Positions 51,068 through 59,429 of a stretch of DNA of 64,000 nucleotides are shown here, in pieces. Numbering within the stretch: position 1 is the first letter of the stretch; the number at the start of each line of letters is the position of its first letter. The position numbers and the translations under genes are program-made. The notes under the pieces were generated by a model, which was given only the letters and a program-made list of their open reading frames with translations, was not told the origin of the DNA and searched no databases. This DNA is from UBA1479 sp002706405 (lineage in GTDB: Bacteria; Pseudomonadota; Alphaproteobacteria; Rhodospirillales; Casp-alpha2), in NCBI GenBank assembly GCA_963972255.1, contig CAXATO010000002.1, forward strand, positions 256,877-320,876. Direction: 5' to 3'.

Positions 51068-54067
51068 ATGCGCTCAATGGATGTTTTTCTTCTAGGTGCC
51101 GGGCGCCCGTTCCGGGGCGAAAAGCCTGCGGCACTCAAAAACATCTTTCTCAATACACGGGCCATCGACTGGCAGGTCCATAGTTTTGATTCGATTGAGC
51201 GCGATGTCCGTTACCACTTCATCGGCGGCTATCATGTCGAAGAGGTCATCGCCTGTTACCCGGATTTGGGCGTAACGGTCGTCCCCGACTGGGAACAGCT
51301 TGGTGTCCTGAACACGCTATTGAACGCGCCGTTCGCCGGCCGGGACACCGTGGTCAGTTATACCGACACCGTGTTTCGCAAGAACGTCATCACGGACCTG
51401 CTTGCCGCAACCGGCGATTTCGCCTTCGCCGTCGACACCTCGTGGAAGCGCCGCTATGCCCTGCGGTCCCAGGAAGACATCGATATCGCCGAGACGATTG
51501 AGCCCTCGGAATTCGGGGCCGGGTTCGACGGCCTTGCCGAATTTACCGGGCTGATGTTGTTCGGGCCCCGGGTCGTGGAGCATCTGACGACGCTTGATGC
51601 GGACGACGTCGGCAGCAATCTTCGAGACCTTGCCTTCCATCTCCGCGATCAGGGTTTCACCCCCAGCGTCATCGACGTCGAGGGAGATTGGGCGGAACTG
51701 AATGCGCCGGAGGACATTGCCAGATTCGTCCTGGGCACCAAGGCCGACACTTTGGCGCGCCTGGAACCGCTGGTCACGAAAAGCACGATCGCGGAACAGG
51801 AAAGCTTCACGACCGAACAATGGGCTGACGACGAAGCGGGCGTGCTGGCGGACATCCGCAACAAGTTTCCCGGACAGAAACTCATCGTCCGCAGCAGCGC
51901 CTCCGCCGAGGATGGATGGACGTATTCCAATGCGGGCCGTTTCGAAAGCATCCTGAACGTGGATGGCAACGACCCCGATGCGTTGCGCGATGCGATTGGC
52001 AAGGTCATCGCCTCTTATCCGATCACCCGCTCGCTCAGCGATCAGGTCTTCGTCCAACCCTATGTCGGGGACATTCAATACGCCGGCGTCGTGTTTTCCC
52101 GCGGCCTGGAAACCGGCAGCCCTTACTATCTTTTCAACTTCAACGACGAGACCATGGGCACAAGCGGCATCACGAGCGGCCAGGCGGCGGACGACAGAAC
52201 GATTTTCGTCAGCCGCTTCGATACGGGATCGCTCGCTAAGGTCGAACCCCGGCTGATGCCCATCCTGGATGCGGTCGTGGAATTGGAACAGCTTCTGGGA
52301 TACGACAAGCTGGATGTCGAATTCGCGCTCACGAAATCCGGCGAGGTCTTTATTTTCCAGGTTCGCCCGATCACCATGGACCACAGCGCGTACGAAATCG
52401 AAGATGCAGTCCTGCACGAGACCCTCGAGAAGGATGCGGCCTTCTTCAGAAAAAGCCAGACGCCGCCGCCTTTCGTTCATGGCGCGGAAAATCTGTTCAG
52501 CAACATGTCGGACTGGAACCCGGCGGAGATCATCGGCGCCAAGCCCAAGCCGCTGGCATTCAGCCTATATCGCCATGTCATTACCAACGATATCTGGGCC
52601 CGCCAACGCGCCGAATTCGGATACCGCAACGTCGCACCTCATCCCTTGATCGTCTCGTTCAGCGGTCAGCCCTACGTCGATGTCCGGGCCAGTCTGAATT
52701 CGTTTATCCCGGCCGACCTGCCGGACGCCCTCGCCGAGAAGCTCGCCACCGCCTACATCCGGACCATCAAGCAACAGCCCCACTGTCACGACAAGATCGA
52801 GTTCGACGTGGTGTTCAGTGTTTGGACCCCGTCGTTTCAACGGGAGGCGGCGGCGCGTCTTGCGCCGCACGGCATCGATGCGGGCGAGATTGAAAAACTG
52901 GAGGTCGCGCTGAAGGCGCTGACCCGTAACGCCCTGACCCGGCTCGACCGTGACCTCGGCGCAATCGAATCACTCAGGGAACGCCACGACCGAATTGCCG
53001 GCTCGTCGCTGAACGCCCTCGATAAGCTGATCATGCTGATCGAGGATTGCCGGACCCACGGCACGCTGGCGTTCGCCCACGCCGCCCGGTCCGGCTTCGT
53101 CGCCACCAGTTTGTTGAAAAGTTTCGTTGCGGAAGGACTGCTTGAACGCCGCCGGCATGACGCCTTCCTGCAAAGCGTCGACACGGTTTCCCGGCAATTC
53201 ATCGTCGATCGCCATCGTGCCGGACAGAATAAGCTGAGCCGGGATGAGCTTTTGGAACGCTATGGCCATCTGCGGCCGGGGACCTACGAGATCACGATGC
53301 CCGCCTATTGGGAGCAGCCCGAAAAGTTCCTGGCCGCGCCCGAAACCGACTTGCCGCCCGAAACGGCACCGTTCGAGTTCACGGCCGAGGAAAACGCCGC
53401 GTTCGCCAGCGTGCTCGCCACCATGGAATCAGACATTTCGGCGGCCGATCTGGGCGCCTACCTGCGCCGGGCCATTCAATTGCGCGAGGCGGTCAAGTTC
53501 GAGTTTACCAGGAACATCGGCCGCGCCCTGGACCTGGGCGTCCGGCTGGGAGAAGAGATCGGCATATCGCGGTCCGATTTTTCCTATTTGGAATATGACG
53601 ACCTGATGCAATTCAATCTGAATTTGGTTTCCGTCGATACGTTGCGCCGCCGGATCGCAGTCCGCAAAAAAGGGCACACCGTTTCACGGATGATCGAACT
53701 GCCGTCGGTCCTGCTGAGCGAAACCGACTTTCGGTGTTTCGAGCGCGGGAATTCCGAACCCAACTTCATCACCACCAACGAGGTCATCGCGAATATTCAT
53801 GTTCTCGACGGCGTCACGGAAGAGGACTTGAGTGGGCGGATCATCGTGATCAGTCAGGCGGACCCGGGATATGACTGGTTGATCGGCTATCCCATCGCCG
53901 GCCTGATCACTAAGTTCGGCGGCGCCAATTCCCACATGGCGGTCCGGGCGGCCGAGGCCAACCTGCCGGCGGCGATCGGCGTGGGCGAAAAAATCTACAA
54001 CAAGATCGTGAACATGAACCGGGTGCACCTGGATTGCGCCAATCGGACGATAAGCGAGGTCCCGTGA
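51068..54067 (+). CDS. Glutamine-kinase-like PEP-synthase-family enzyme with fused nucleotidyltransferase domain
   Basis: 999 residues. Residues 1 to about 235 look like a nucleotidyltransferase (LLGAGRPFRGEKPAAL, then VSYTDTVF). From about 270 to 436 there is a PEP-synthase/PPDK-type ATP-grasp domain (IVRSSASAEDG, QPYVGDIQYAGVVFSRG, DVEFALTKSGEVFIFQVRPIT). A long middle domain follows, then the swivelling phosphohistidine domain GGANSHMAVRAAEANLPAAIG with catalytic H956. The ATP-grasp plus His layout with a non-PEP middle region, and the two genes that follow, point to Campylobacter Cj1418, which makes L-glutamine phosphate from ATP and glutamine. Other phosphotransferases of the rifampin-kinase type are possible. 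Confidence 0.72.
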   Translation: MRSMDVFLLGAGRPFRGEKPAALKNIFLNTRAIDWQVHSFDSIERDVRYHFIGGYHVEEVIACYPDLGVTVVPDWEQLGVLNTLLNAPFAGRDTVVSYTDTVFRKNVITDLLAATGDFAFAVDTSWKRRYALRSQEDIDIAETIEPSEFGAGFDGLAEFTGLMLFGPRVVEHLTTLDADDVGSNLRDLAFHLRDQGFTPSVIDVEGDWAELNAPEDIARFVLGTKADTLARLEPLVTKSTIAEQESFTTEQWADDEAGVLADIRNKFPGQKLIVRSSASAEDGWTYSNAGRFESILNVDGNDPDALRDAIGKVIASYPITRSLSDQVFVQPYVGDIQYAGVVFSRGLETGSPYYLFNFNDETMGTSGITSGQAADDRTIFVSRFDTGSLAKVEPRLMPILDAVVELEQLLGYDKLDVEFALTKSGEVFIFQVRPITMDHSAYEIEDAVLHETLEKDAAFFRKSQTPPPFVHGAENLFSNMSDWNPAEIIGAKPKPLAFSLYRHVITNDIWARQRAEFGYRNVAPHPLIVSFSGQPYVDVRASLNSFIPADLPDALAEKLATAYIRTIKQQPHCHDKIEFDVVFSVWTPSFQREAAARLAPHGIDAGEIEKLEVALKALTRNALTRLDRDLGAIESLRERHDRIAGSSLNALDKLIMLIEDCRTHGTLAFAHAARSGFVATSLLKSFVAEGLLERRRHDAFLQSVDTVSRQFIVDRHRAGQNKLSRDELLERYGHLRPGTYEITMPAYWEQPEKFLAAPETDLPPETAPFEFTAEENAAFASVLATMESDISAADLGAYLRRAIQLREAVKFEFTRNIGRALDLGVRLGEEIGISRSDFSYLEYDDLMQFNLNLVSVDTLRRRIAVRKKGHTVSRMIELPSVLLSETDFRCFERGNSEPNFITTNEVIANIHVLDGVTEEDLSGRIIVISQADPGYDWLIGYPIAGLITKFGGANSHMAVRAAEANLPAAIGVGEKIYNKIVNMNRVHLDCANRTISEVP

Positions 54068-54696
54068 AGCGGATCGGTATCACCCAGCGGGTCGACATCG
54101 CGGCCAAGACCGGCGAACGGCGGGATGCCCTGGATCAACGTTGGCACCTGTTCGCCAAGGAACTCGGCTGTCTGCTTTTCCCATTGCCCAACGTCGACGC
54201 AAGCGATGCCGAGGCACGATTGACCGCGCTCGACCTGGATGGATTGATCCTCAGCGGCGGAAATTCCCTATCCTATCTTGATCCGGCAGCACCCGACGCG
54301 GCGGCCGAACGGGACCGCTTCGAAGCCGCCGCCATCCGATTCGCCATTGATCGCGGCATCCCCGTTCTCGGGGTCTGCCGGGGTATGCAGATGCTCAACC
54401 ACTATTTCGGCGGACGCCTTCACCCCGTGCGCGGCCATGTGGCCTGTACCCATTCTCTGGACGTGGGCGAAGACTTCGCCCAAATGATCGCGGTCCCGGT
54501 CAACAGCTATCACGACTGGGGCATTGCGGCGGACGGTCTGGCGGAGGCCCTGGTCCCGATCGCACAGGACGCCGACAAGAATGTGGAAGCCTTCATCCAT
54601 GCCGATCTCAAGGTCGCGGGAATCATGTGGCATCCGGAACGCGAGGCCCCGTTCCGAATGACGGACATCACCCTGGTGGAGCGGTTTCTCGGATGA
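54064..54696 (+). CDS. Class I glutamine-amidotransferase-like gamma-glutamyl hydrolase (Cj1417-like)
   Basis: 210 residues from GTG 54064, overlapping the stop of the kinase-like gene. GVCRGMQMLNHYFGG gives the nucleophile C105; GIMWHPERE gives H190 and E192, completing the triad. This is the peptidase C26 group (PuuD-like). Campylobacter Cj1417 is such a protein and cleaves the gamma-glutamyl group from L-glutamine-CDP to leave CDP-phosphoramidate. Placement directly between the kinase-like and cytidylyltransferase-like genes supports that role. Hydrolysis of another gamma-glutamyl compound cannot be excluded. Confidence 0.75.
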   Translation: MKRIGITQRVDIAAKTGERRDALDQRWHLFAKELGCLLFPLPNVDASDAEARLTALDLDGLILSGGNSLSYLDPAAPDAAAERDRFEAAAIRFAIDRGIPVLGVCRGMQMLNHYFGGRLHPVRGHVACTHSLDVGEDFAQMIAVPVNSYHDWGIAADGLAEALVPIAQDADKNVEAFIHADLKVAGIMWHPEREAPFRMTDITLVERFLG

Positions 54697-55481
54697 CGCG
54701 GGCGCTTATTCTCGCGGCGGGAAAGGGCGAGCGCCTTCGTCCCCTGACGGACGACAAGCCGAAATGCCTGGTGCCGTTGCTGGGCATGTCGCTTTTAGAA
54801 CGCCAGGCCGCCACCTTGCGCGGTTGCGGGATCGATACCATCCATGTCGCCACCGGTTATCGCGGCGATCAGATCGAGGCGCTTGGATTCGAGACCTCGC
54901 ACAATGCGCGCTATGCAGAAACGAACATGGTCGAATCGCTGTTCTCCGCCCGCGCCTTCATGTCGGGCAGCACGGAAGATCTGATCATCGGTTACGGCGA
55001 TATCGTCTACGCCCCGCGCAATCTGTCGGCGCTCCTGGCCAGCAATGCCGATATCGCCCTGATGGTCGACCGCAACTGGCGGGCCTATTGGGACGCCCGC
55101 ATGGATAACCCGCTGGACGATGCCGAGACCATGTTGATCGACCCGTCGGGTCATGTCACGGAACTGGGCAAAAAGCCCGAGAACTACGATCAAATCCAGG
55201 CGCAGTACACGGGTCTGATCAAGGTTCGGGGCGATCGCGTCGCCGCGGTGATCGAATTCTATGACGCCCTGGACCGCGACAAGACCTACGACGACCGGGA
55301 TTTTTACAACATGTACATGACCAGCTTTCTGCAATTGCTGATCGACGCGAACTGGCCCGTCGAGGCCGTCCGGGTCGACAACGGCTGGCTGGAAGTCGAC
55401 ACGGTCGAGGATTTGAAACTCTACGAATCCATGGCGGCCGCCGGTGAACTTGTGCGGTTCTACGACGCCCGGCCGGCATGA
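54693..55481 (+). CDS. Phosphoglutamine/phosphocholine cytidylyltransferase-like enzyme (Cj1416-like)
   Basis: 262 residues from ATG 54693, overlapping the previous stop. LILAAGKGERLRPLTDDKPKCLVPL is the nucleotide site; GYGDIVY and DNGWLEVDTVEDL match the phosphocholine-cytidylyltransferase-like group (LicC, Cj1416). Cj1416 couples CTP with L-glutamine phosphate. With the two genes upstream it completes the route from glutamine to CDP-phosphoramidate. LicC-type CDP-choline synthesis is the alternative reading, but the glutamine-kinase-like and hydrolase-like neighbours argue against it. Confidence 0.75.
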   Translation: MTRALILAAGKGERLRPLTDDKPKCLVPLLGMSLLERQAATLRGCGIDTIHVATGYRGDQIEALGFETSHNARYAETNMVESLFSARAFMSGSTEDLIIGYGDIVYAPRNLSALLASNADIALMVDRNWRAYWDARMDNPLDDAETMLIDPSGHVTELGKKPENYDQIQAQYTGLIKVRGDRVAAVIEFYDALDRDKTYDDRDFYNMYMTSFLQLLIDANWPVEAVRVDNGWLEVDTVEDLKLYESMAAAGELVRFYDARPA

Positions 55482-56608
55482 CCTTCATCCGTCATTTGCT
55501 GTCGGTCATCCGTTTCATGCAGTTGCCGCGCGCGCAACGGCGGCTGGTGTTCTATTCCGAGGGGAAAAACTATTGGCCCCATCTGGAAGGCTTGGTTCGA
55601 TCCTGCCTGGACGGGTTCGGGCTCCCGGTTCTTTATCTGACGTCCGATCCCGATGATCCCGGGCTCCTGCTGACGCATGAGCGGTTGTATTCATGCAACA
55701 TCGGCGACCGCGCCGTTCGGACCTGGCTGTTCGCCAACCTGGACGCCGATGTGATGGTGACGACCACGCCTGACCTGGAAAATTTTCAACTGAAACGCTC
55801 CCGCCATCGCGTTCATTATGTCTACGTTCAGCATTCGATGGTCAGCCTGCACATGATCTACCGCACCGGGGCGTTCGACCATTTCGACACGATCTTCTGT
55901 GCCGGCCCCCATCATTGCCGGGAAGCCCGCGCGCTGGAAGAGCAGCGAAAAACACCGCCCAAGATTCTTGTCGAACACGGGTATGGGCGCCTCGCCGCCA
56001 TCATCGCGGAGGCGAAAGCGCATCGTCAATCACGCGCGCAAAAAGATCCGTGCCGCGTGTTGGTCGCGCCGTCCTGGGGACCGAACGGCATCATTGAAAC
56101 GAGAGGCGCCGAGTTGGTCGAGGTTCTGCTGGCCGCCGGGTTCGAGGTCATCCTCCGCCCCCACCCTCAGACCGCCCGCCTTGCCGGTGACACCCTGGCG
56201 CGGATTTCGGACCAACACGGTGGGAAAGCCCGGCTGCAGGTCGAAAACAACGTCGCCGGGCGGGATTCCCTGCATCGCTCCGACGTCATGATCAGCGACT
56301 GGTCGGGCGCGGCGTTGGAATACGCCCTTGGGCTGGAAAAGCCGGTGGTTTTCATCGACGTGCCGAGAAAGGTCAATAATCCCGAATACCGGAAAATCGA
56401 CATCGACCCTATTGAAGTGACGATTCGTGAAAAGATCGGCACGATCGTCGATCCTTCGGATCTGGCCTCCCTGCCCGGGATAATTCGCGCGACCGTTTCG
56501 CAAGCGTCCAACGCCGAGACCCTCGCAAGCCTAAGGCAAGAGGTCGTCTTCAATATCGGGACCCAGGACGAGATCGGCGCGCGCTATCTGTCGCAACTGC
56601 TATCTTGA
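55478..56608 (+). CDS. CDP-glycerol glycerophosphotransferase-like transferase
   Basis: 376 residues, ATG 55478 overlapping the previous stop. VQHSMVSLHMIYRTGAFDHFDTIFCAGPHH, VILRPHPQT, and MISDWSGAALEYALGLEKPVVFIDVP follow the TagB/TagF pattern of CDP-alcohol phosphotransferases with a GT-B fold. Coupled directly to the CDP-forming gene, it may transfer the phosphoramidate (or a related phospho group) from its CDP carrier to the glycan. No homologue of the Cj1415 kinase is seen beside it. The function is inferred from context. Confidence 0.7.
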   Translation: MTFIRHLLSVIRFMQLPRAQRRLVFYSEGKNYWPHLEGLVRSCLDGFGLPVLYLTSDPDDPGLLLTHERLYSCNIGDRAVRTWLFANLDADVMVTTTPDLENFQLKRSRHRVHYVYVQHSMVSLHMIYRTGAFDHFDTIFCAGPHHCREARALEEQRKTPPKILVEHGYGRLAAIIAEAKAHRQSRAQKDPCRVLVAPSWGPNGIIETRGAELVEVLLAAGFEVILRPHPQTARLAGDTLARISDQHGGKARLQVENNVAGRDSLHRSDVMISDWSGAALEYALGLEKPVVFIDVPRKVNNPEYRKIDIDPIEVTIREKIGTIVDPSDLASLPGIIRATVSQASNAETLASLRQEVVFNIGTQDEIGARYLSQLLS

Positions 56609-56613
56609 ATCGC

Positions 56614-56771
56614 AGAGACCATTGCCTGGGTCTCTACACATGATATTAAACCGGACTTCCCTGCCGGACTATTGGCGGCCTATGGCCGGCACCGCCGCCT
56701 TCGAACGGCGGAGTTCACCGACGCCGCCCCCGTTTTAGAAAAATTGGTGTCGGCGGGTCTCCCGCGACACC
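56614..56771 (+). promoter_or_regulatory. Highly structured intergenic stretch
   Basis: The 220-base gap 56609-56828 contains AGAGACC/GGTCTCT (56614-56635), a GC stem GGCGG/CCGCC (56707-56728) followed by CCCGTTTTA, and GGTGTC-G-GCGGG-TCT-CCCGC-GACACC (56746-56771), 11 pairs with one bulged G. The middle one is terminator-like. The last, close to the amidotransferase start, could be a leader structure. Confidence 0.4.
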
Positions 56772-56828
56772 GGCCATCCAAACGTCCCATTCGGCATTCG
56801 ACTGAAAACAATGATTGGACCAAGATCG

Positions 56829-57986
56829 ATGTTTTTCCGCTGCAAATCCTGTCTGCTTCCGAACACCAAACCCGATCTGCACTTCGAAGGAGATACATGC
56901 CTTGCGTGCAAGTATCAGAAATACCACGAAGAAGAGATCGATTGGGGGGAGCGCCGAAAGGAATTCGACGAGCTGGTTTCCCAGATGAAGCGGTCGGATG
57001 ATACCTACGACTGCCTGATCGCGGTCAGCGGCGGCAAGGACAGCACCTATCAGGTCTACCTAGCGACACAAGTTGCCGGGCTGAAACCGCTGCTGGTCGC
57101 CTTTGAGCCGTCCCGTCCGACGGATGTAGGACGCCACAATCTCAAGGTCATGACGAATGCCTTCAATTGTGACCTGATCCAACTGCAGAAATCATCAACC
57201 TACCGGAAGCTCGCCCGCGCCGGGTTCGACTTGGTCGGCGACCATGAGTGGCCGAACCATGTGGGGATTTTCTGCTGGCCTGTTCGCATGGCACTGACGA
57301 TGGGGATCAGCACCATCTTCTACGGCGAAGCCGGCGGCTACATCGGATTGGGCCGCTGGGAAAAGATCCAGTCCGAGAAGGAACTCACCCGCGAACACAT
57401 CGAACAATACGTGGGAATGAACGGACTGCGGCTCAGCGACATTCTTGAAACCGACGATTCGATCCAGAAGAAGGATGTCCTGCCTTATATCTATCCGAGC
57501 GAAGAAGAGCTGAAAAAGCTGAACATCACAGCCTACAACCTGGGCCACTTCTTCCCCTGGGACACCCAAGAGAACATCAAGCTCATTAAGAAGTACGGCT
57601 GGCGCCCGGCACCCGAGCGCACCGAGATGGATTTTGGAAACTGGGAAAGCATCGATTGCGGCTTTATGCCCATGCACCAGTATTTCAAATTCATCAAATA
57701 CGGCTATTCGCGCGCGACCGATCACGCATCCTACGAACTTCGCCATAACCGTATGTCGAAGAAGCAGGCGATCGAATACATTCGCACCTACGACTGGCCG
57801 CTGCCGACACGCTACTTCGAGGAATTTTTGGAGTTCCTGGACATCGACGAAGAATACTTTTTCAAGACCGTTGATCGTTTCGCCAATCCGTTGCTGTTCG
57901 AGACGGATGCCAACGGCAACTTCGTGCACATGTGGGACGGCAATCTCCTGCTCAAGGACGCCTGGTACGACAGTTTCGATTTCTAG
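56829..57986 (+). CDS. N-acetyl-sugar amidotransferase (WbpG/PseA/PtmG family)
   Basis: 385 residues from ATG 56829. An N-terminal zinc site CKSC (C5, C8) and CLAC (C24, C27) is followed by the PP-loop ATP site IAVSGGKDST (SGGKDS at 67-72). Family members adenylate the carbonyl of an N-acetyl group and use ammonia to make an acetamidino group. WbpG needs HisH- and HisF-like partners, and both are encoded just downstream. In this locus the likely target is the nonulosonic acid (as in Leg5Am7Ac or Pse5Ac7Am) or another acetamido sugar. Confidence 0.87.
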   Translation: MFFRCKSCLLPNTKPDLHFEGDTCLACKYQKYHEEEIDWGERRKEFDELVSQMKRSDDTYDCLIAVSGGKDSTYQVYLATQVAGLKPLLVAFEPSRPTDVGRHNLKVMTNAFNCDLIQLQKSSTYRKLARAGFDLVGDHEWPNHVGIFCWPVRMALTMGISTIFYGEAGGYIGLGRWEKIQSEKELTREHIEQYVGMNGLRLSDILETDDSIQKKDVLPYIYPSEEELKKLNITAYNLGHFFPWDTQENIKLIKKYGWRPAPERTEMDFGNWESIDCGFMPMHQYFKFIKYGYSRATDHASYELRHNRMSKKQAIEYIRTYDWPLPTRYFEEFLEFLDIDEEYFFKTVDRFANPLLFETDANGNFVHMWDGNLLLKDAWYDSFDF

Positions 57987-57998
57987 GGCGCCGATTTT

Positions 57999-58664
57999 AT
58001 GATTGGCATCATCAACCTGGGTATCAACAACCTGTATTCGGTCGAACGCGCCGTGGCCCGCGTGGGGGCCGAGCACGAACTCGCCGACCCGGCCAGGTTG
58101 GACCGTTACCGGCGGATCATCCTACCCGGCGTTGGGGCCTATGGCGCCGCCATGCAGGCCATCCGCGACCAGCACCTCGACACGCGGATCAAGGACTATG
58201 TCGCGGACGGCGGTTGGATTTTCGGAATTTGTCTGGGCATGCAACTGCTGTTTGATTTCAGTGTCGAAGGTGGGGAACAAGTCGGCGGCTTGGGCCTGAT
58301 CGGCGGAAGCGTCGGGCGCTTGCCGGAAGATAACAGGAATCGTCTGCCGCATATCGGGTGGAACACCGTGAAGGTCACCCGCGACTCGCCGATCTTCCGC
58401 GACGTCGCCGCGGAGGAGTATTTTTACTTTCAGCATTCGTACGCCGTGCGCCCCAAAGACGACGACGTCGTCATCGCGACATCGACGCACGTCACCGACT
58501 TTCCCTGTGCCGTGCAACACGGGAATATTTTCGGCGTCCAGTTTCATCCCGAGAAAAGCTTTGCCAACGGTCTTGCCCTGCTGCATGCGTTCCTGGAGAC
58601 CGAAGGCCCGGCGCCGGCTACGGGCATCCGAACGCCGCGTGAAACAAACACCGCCGATGTCTGA
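57999..58664 (+). CDS. HisH-like glutaminase subunit for sugar amidination
   Basis: 221 residues, ATG 57999. IINLGINNLYSV opens like HisH; GICLGMQLLF carries the nucleophile C78; GVQFHPEKS carries H183 and E185. It hydrolyses glutamine and passes ammonia to its partner. It lies between the amidotransferase and the HisF-like gene, so it serves glycan amidination rather than histidine synthesis, for which no other genes are nearby. Confidence 0.85.
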   Translation: MIGIINLGINNLYSVERAVARVGAEHELADPARLDRYRRIILPGVGAYGAAMQAIRDQHLDTRIKDYVADGGWIFGICLGMQLLFDFSVEGGEQVGGLGLIGGSVGRLPEDNRNRLPHIGWNTVKVTRDSPIFRDVAAEEYFYFQHSYAVRPKDDDVVIATSTHVTDFPCAVQHGNIFGVQFHPEKSFANGLALLHAFLETEGPAPATGIRTPRETNTADV

Positions 58665-58685
58665 TTTCAGCCCGCAGCTTCCGAC

Positions 58686-59429
58686 ATGCTGACCAAACGA
58701 ATCATCCCCGTCATCCAGGTCCGAAATTATCAGATCGTCAAAAGCCGGCGGTTTGACGATTACCGGGTGGTCGGGAATTTTGAGCAGACTGTCGCCGTTT
58801 ATAATCGCCGGCGAGTAGATGAGCTGATCATTCAAGACATCGGCGCATCGAAAGACGGCAGCGGGCCATCACCCCGCATTCTGAAGGTTCTGTCGCGCGA
58901 CCTCGACGTGCCCCTGACCTACGGCGGCGGGATCTCCTCGACCGGCCATATCGAGCAGTGCCTGGCAAACGGATGCGACCGCGTGGCTCTGAACCATGCG
59001 ACGCTGGACAATCCCCAGCTTGTTCGGGAAGCCTCGGCGGCCTTCGGCTCCCAATGCATCGTCGGGTCGGTCGATTACACACATCAGGAAAACGGCGTCA
59101 TGGTCTTTGACCACGTGACCGGGAAGCCGACGGACGTCACCTTGCACGACCACCTTGCCCGGCTTCTCGACGCAGGCATCGGCGAACTGCTGCTGACGGA
59201 CGTCGATCGAGACGGAATGATGGCGGGCTACGACGACAAGCTGGCCGGCCTCGTGAACGGCGTGTCGTCGCCCGTGTTGATCAACGGGGGATGCGGGTCT
59301 CCCGACCATATCGCCGATGTTTCAGATCACTTCGTCGGATGCTGCATGGGCAGCCTGTTTCTGTATACCAAGTTCGGATACAAAGACGTGAAAGACGCAC
59401 TTTCCGCACGCAACGTGTTGGTCAGATGA
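58686..59429 (+). CDS. HisF-like subunit for sugar amidination
   Basis: 247 residues with the HisF barrel: RIIPVIQVRNYQIVKS, LTYGGGI, VGSVDYT, LLTDVDRDGMMAGYD, INGGCGS. The catalytic Asp11 of histidine-pathway HisF (CLDV) is Gln11 here (VIQV), so the imidazole-forming cyclase reaction is probably lost. It may serve as an ammonia conduit linking the HisH-like protein to the amidotransferase. Its stop overlaps the next gene by four bases. Confidence 0.85.
   Translation: MLTKRIIPVIQVRNYQIVKSRRFDDYRVVGNFEQTVAVYNRRRVDELIIQDIGASKDGSGPSPRILKVLSRDLDVPLTYGGGISSTGHIEQCLANGCDRVALNHATLDNPQLVREASAAFGSQCIVGSVDYTHQENGVMVFDHVTGKPTDVTLHDHLARLLDAGIGELLLTDVDRDGMMAGYDDKLAGLVNGVSSPVLINGGCGSPDHIADVSDHFVGCCMGSLFLYTKFGYKDVKDALSARNVLVR

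Noticed and set aside
58686..59429. HisF-like gene as part of histidine biosynthesis
   Set aside because: Catalytic Asp11 is Gln, no other histidine genes are near, and it adjoins a WbpG-type amidotransferase.
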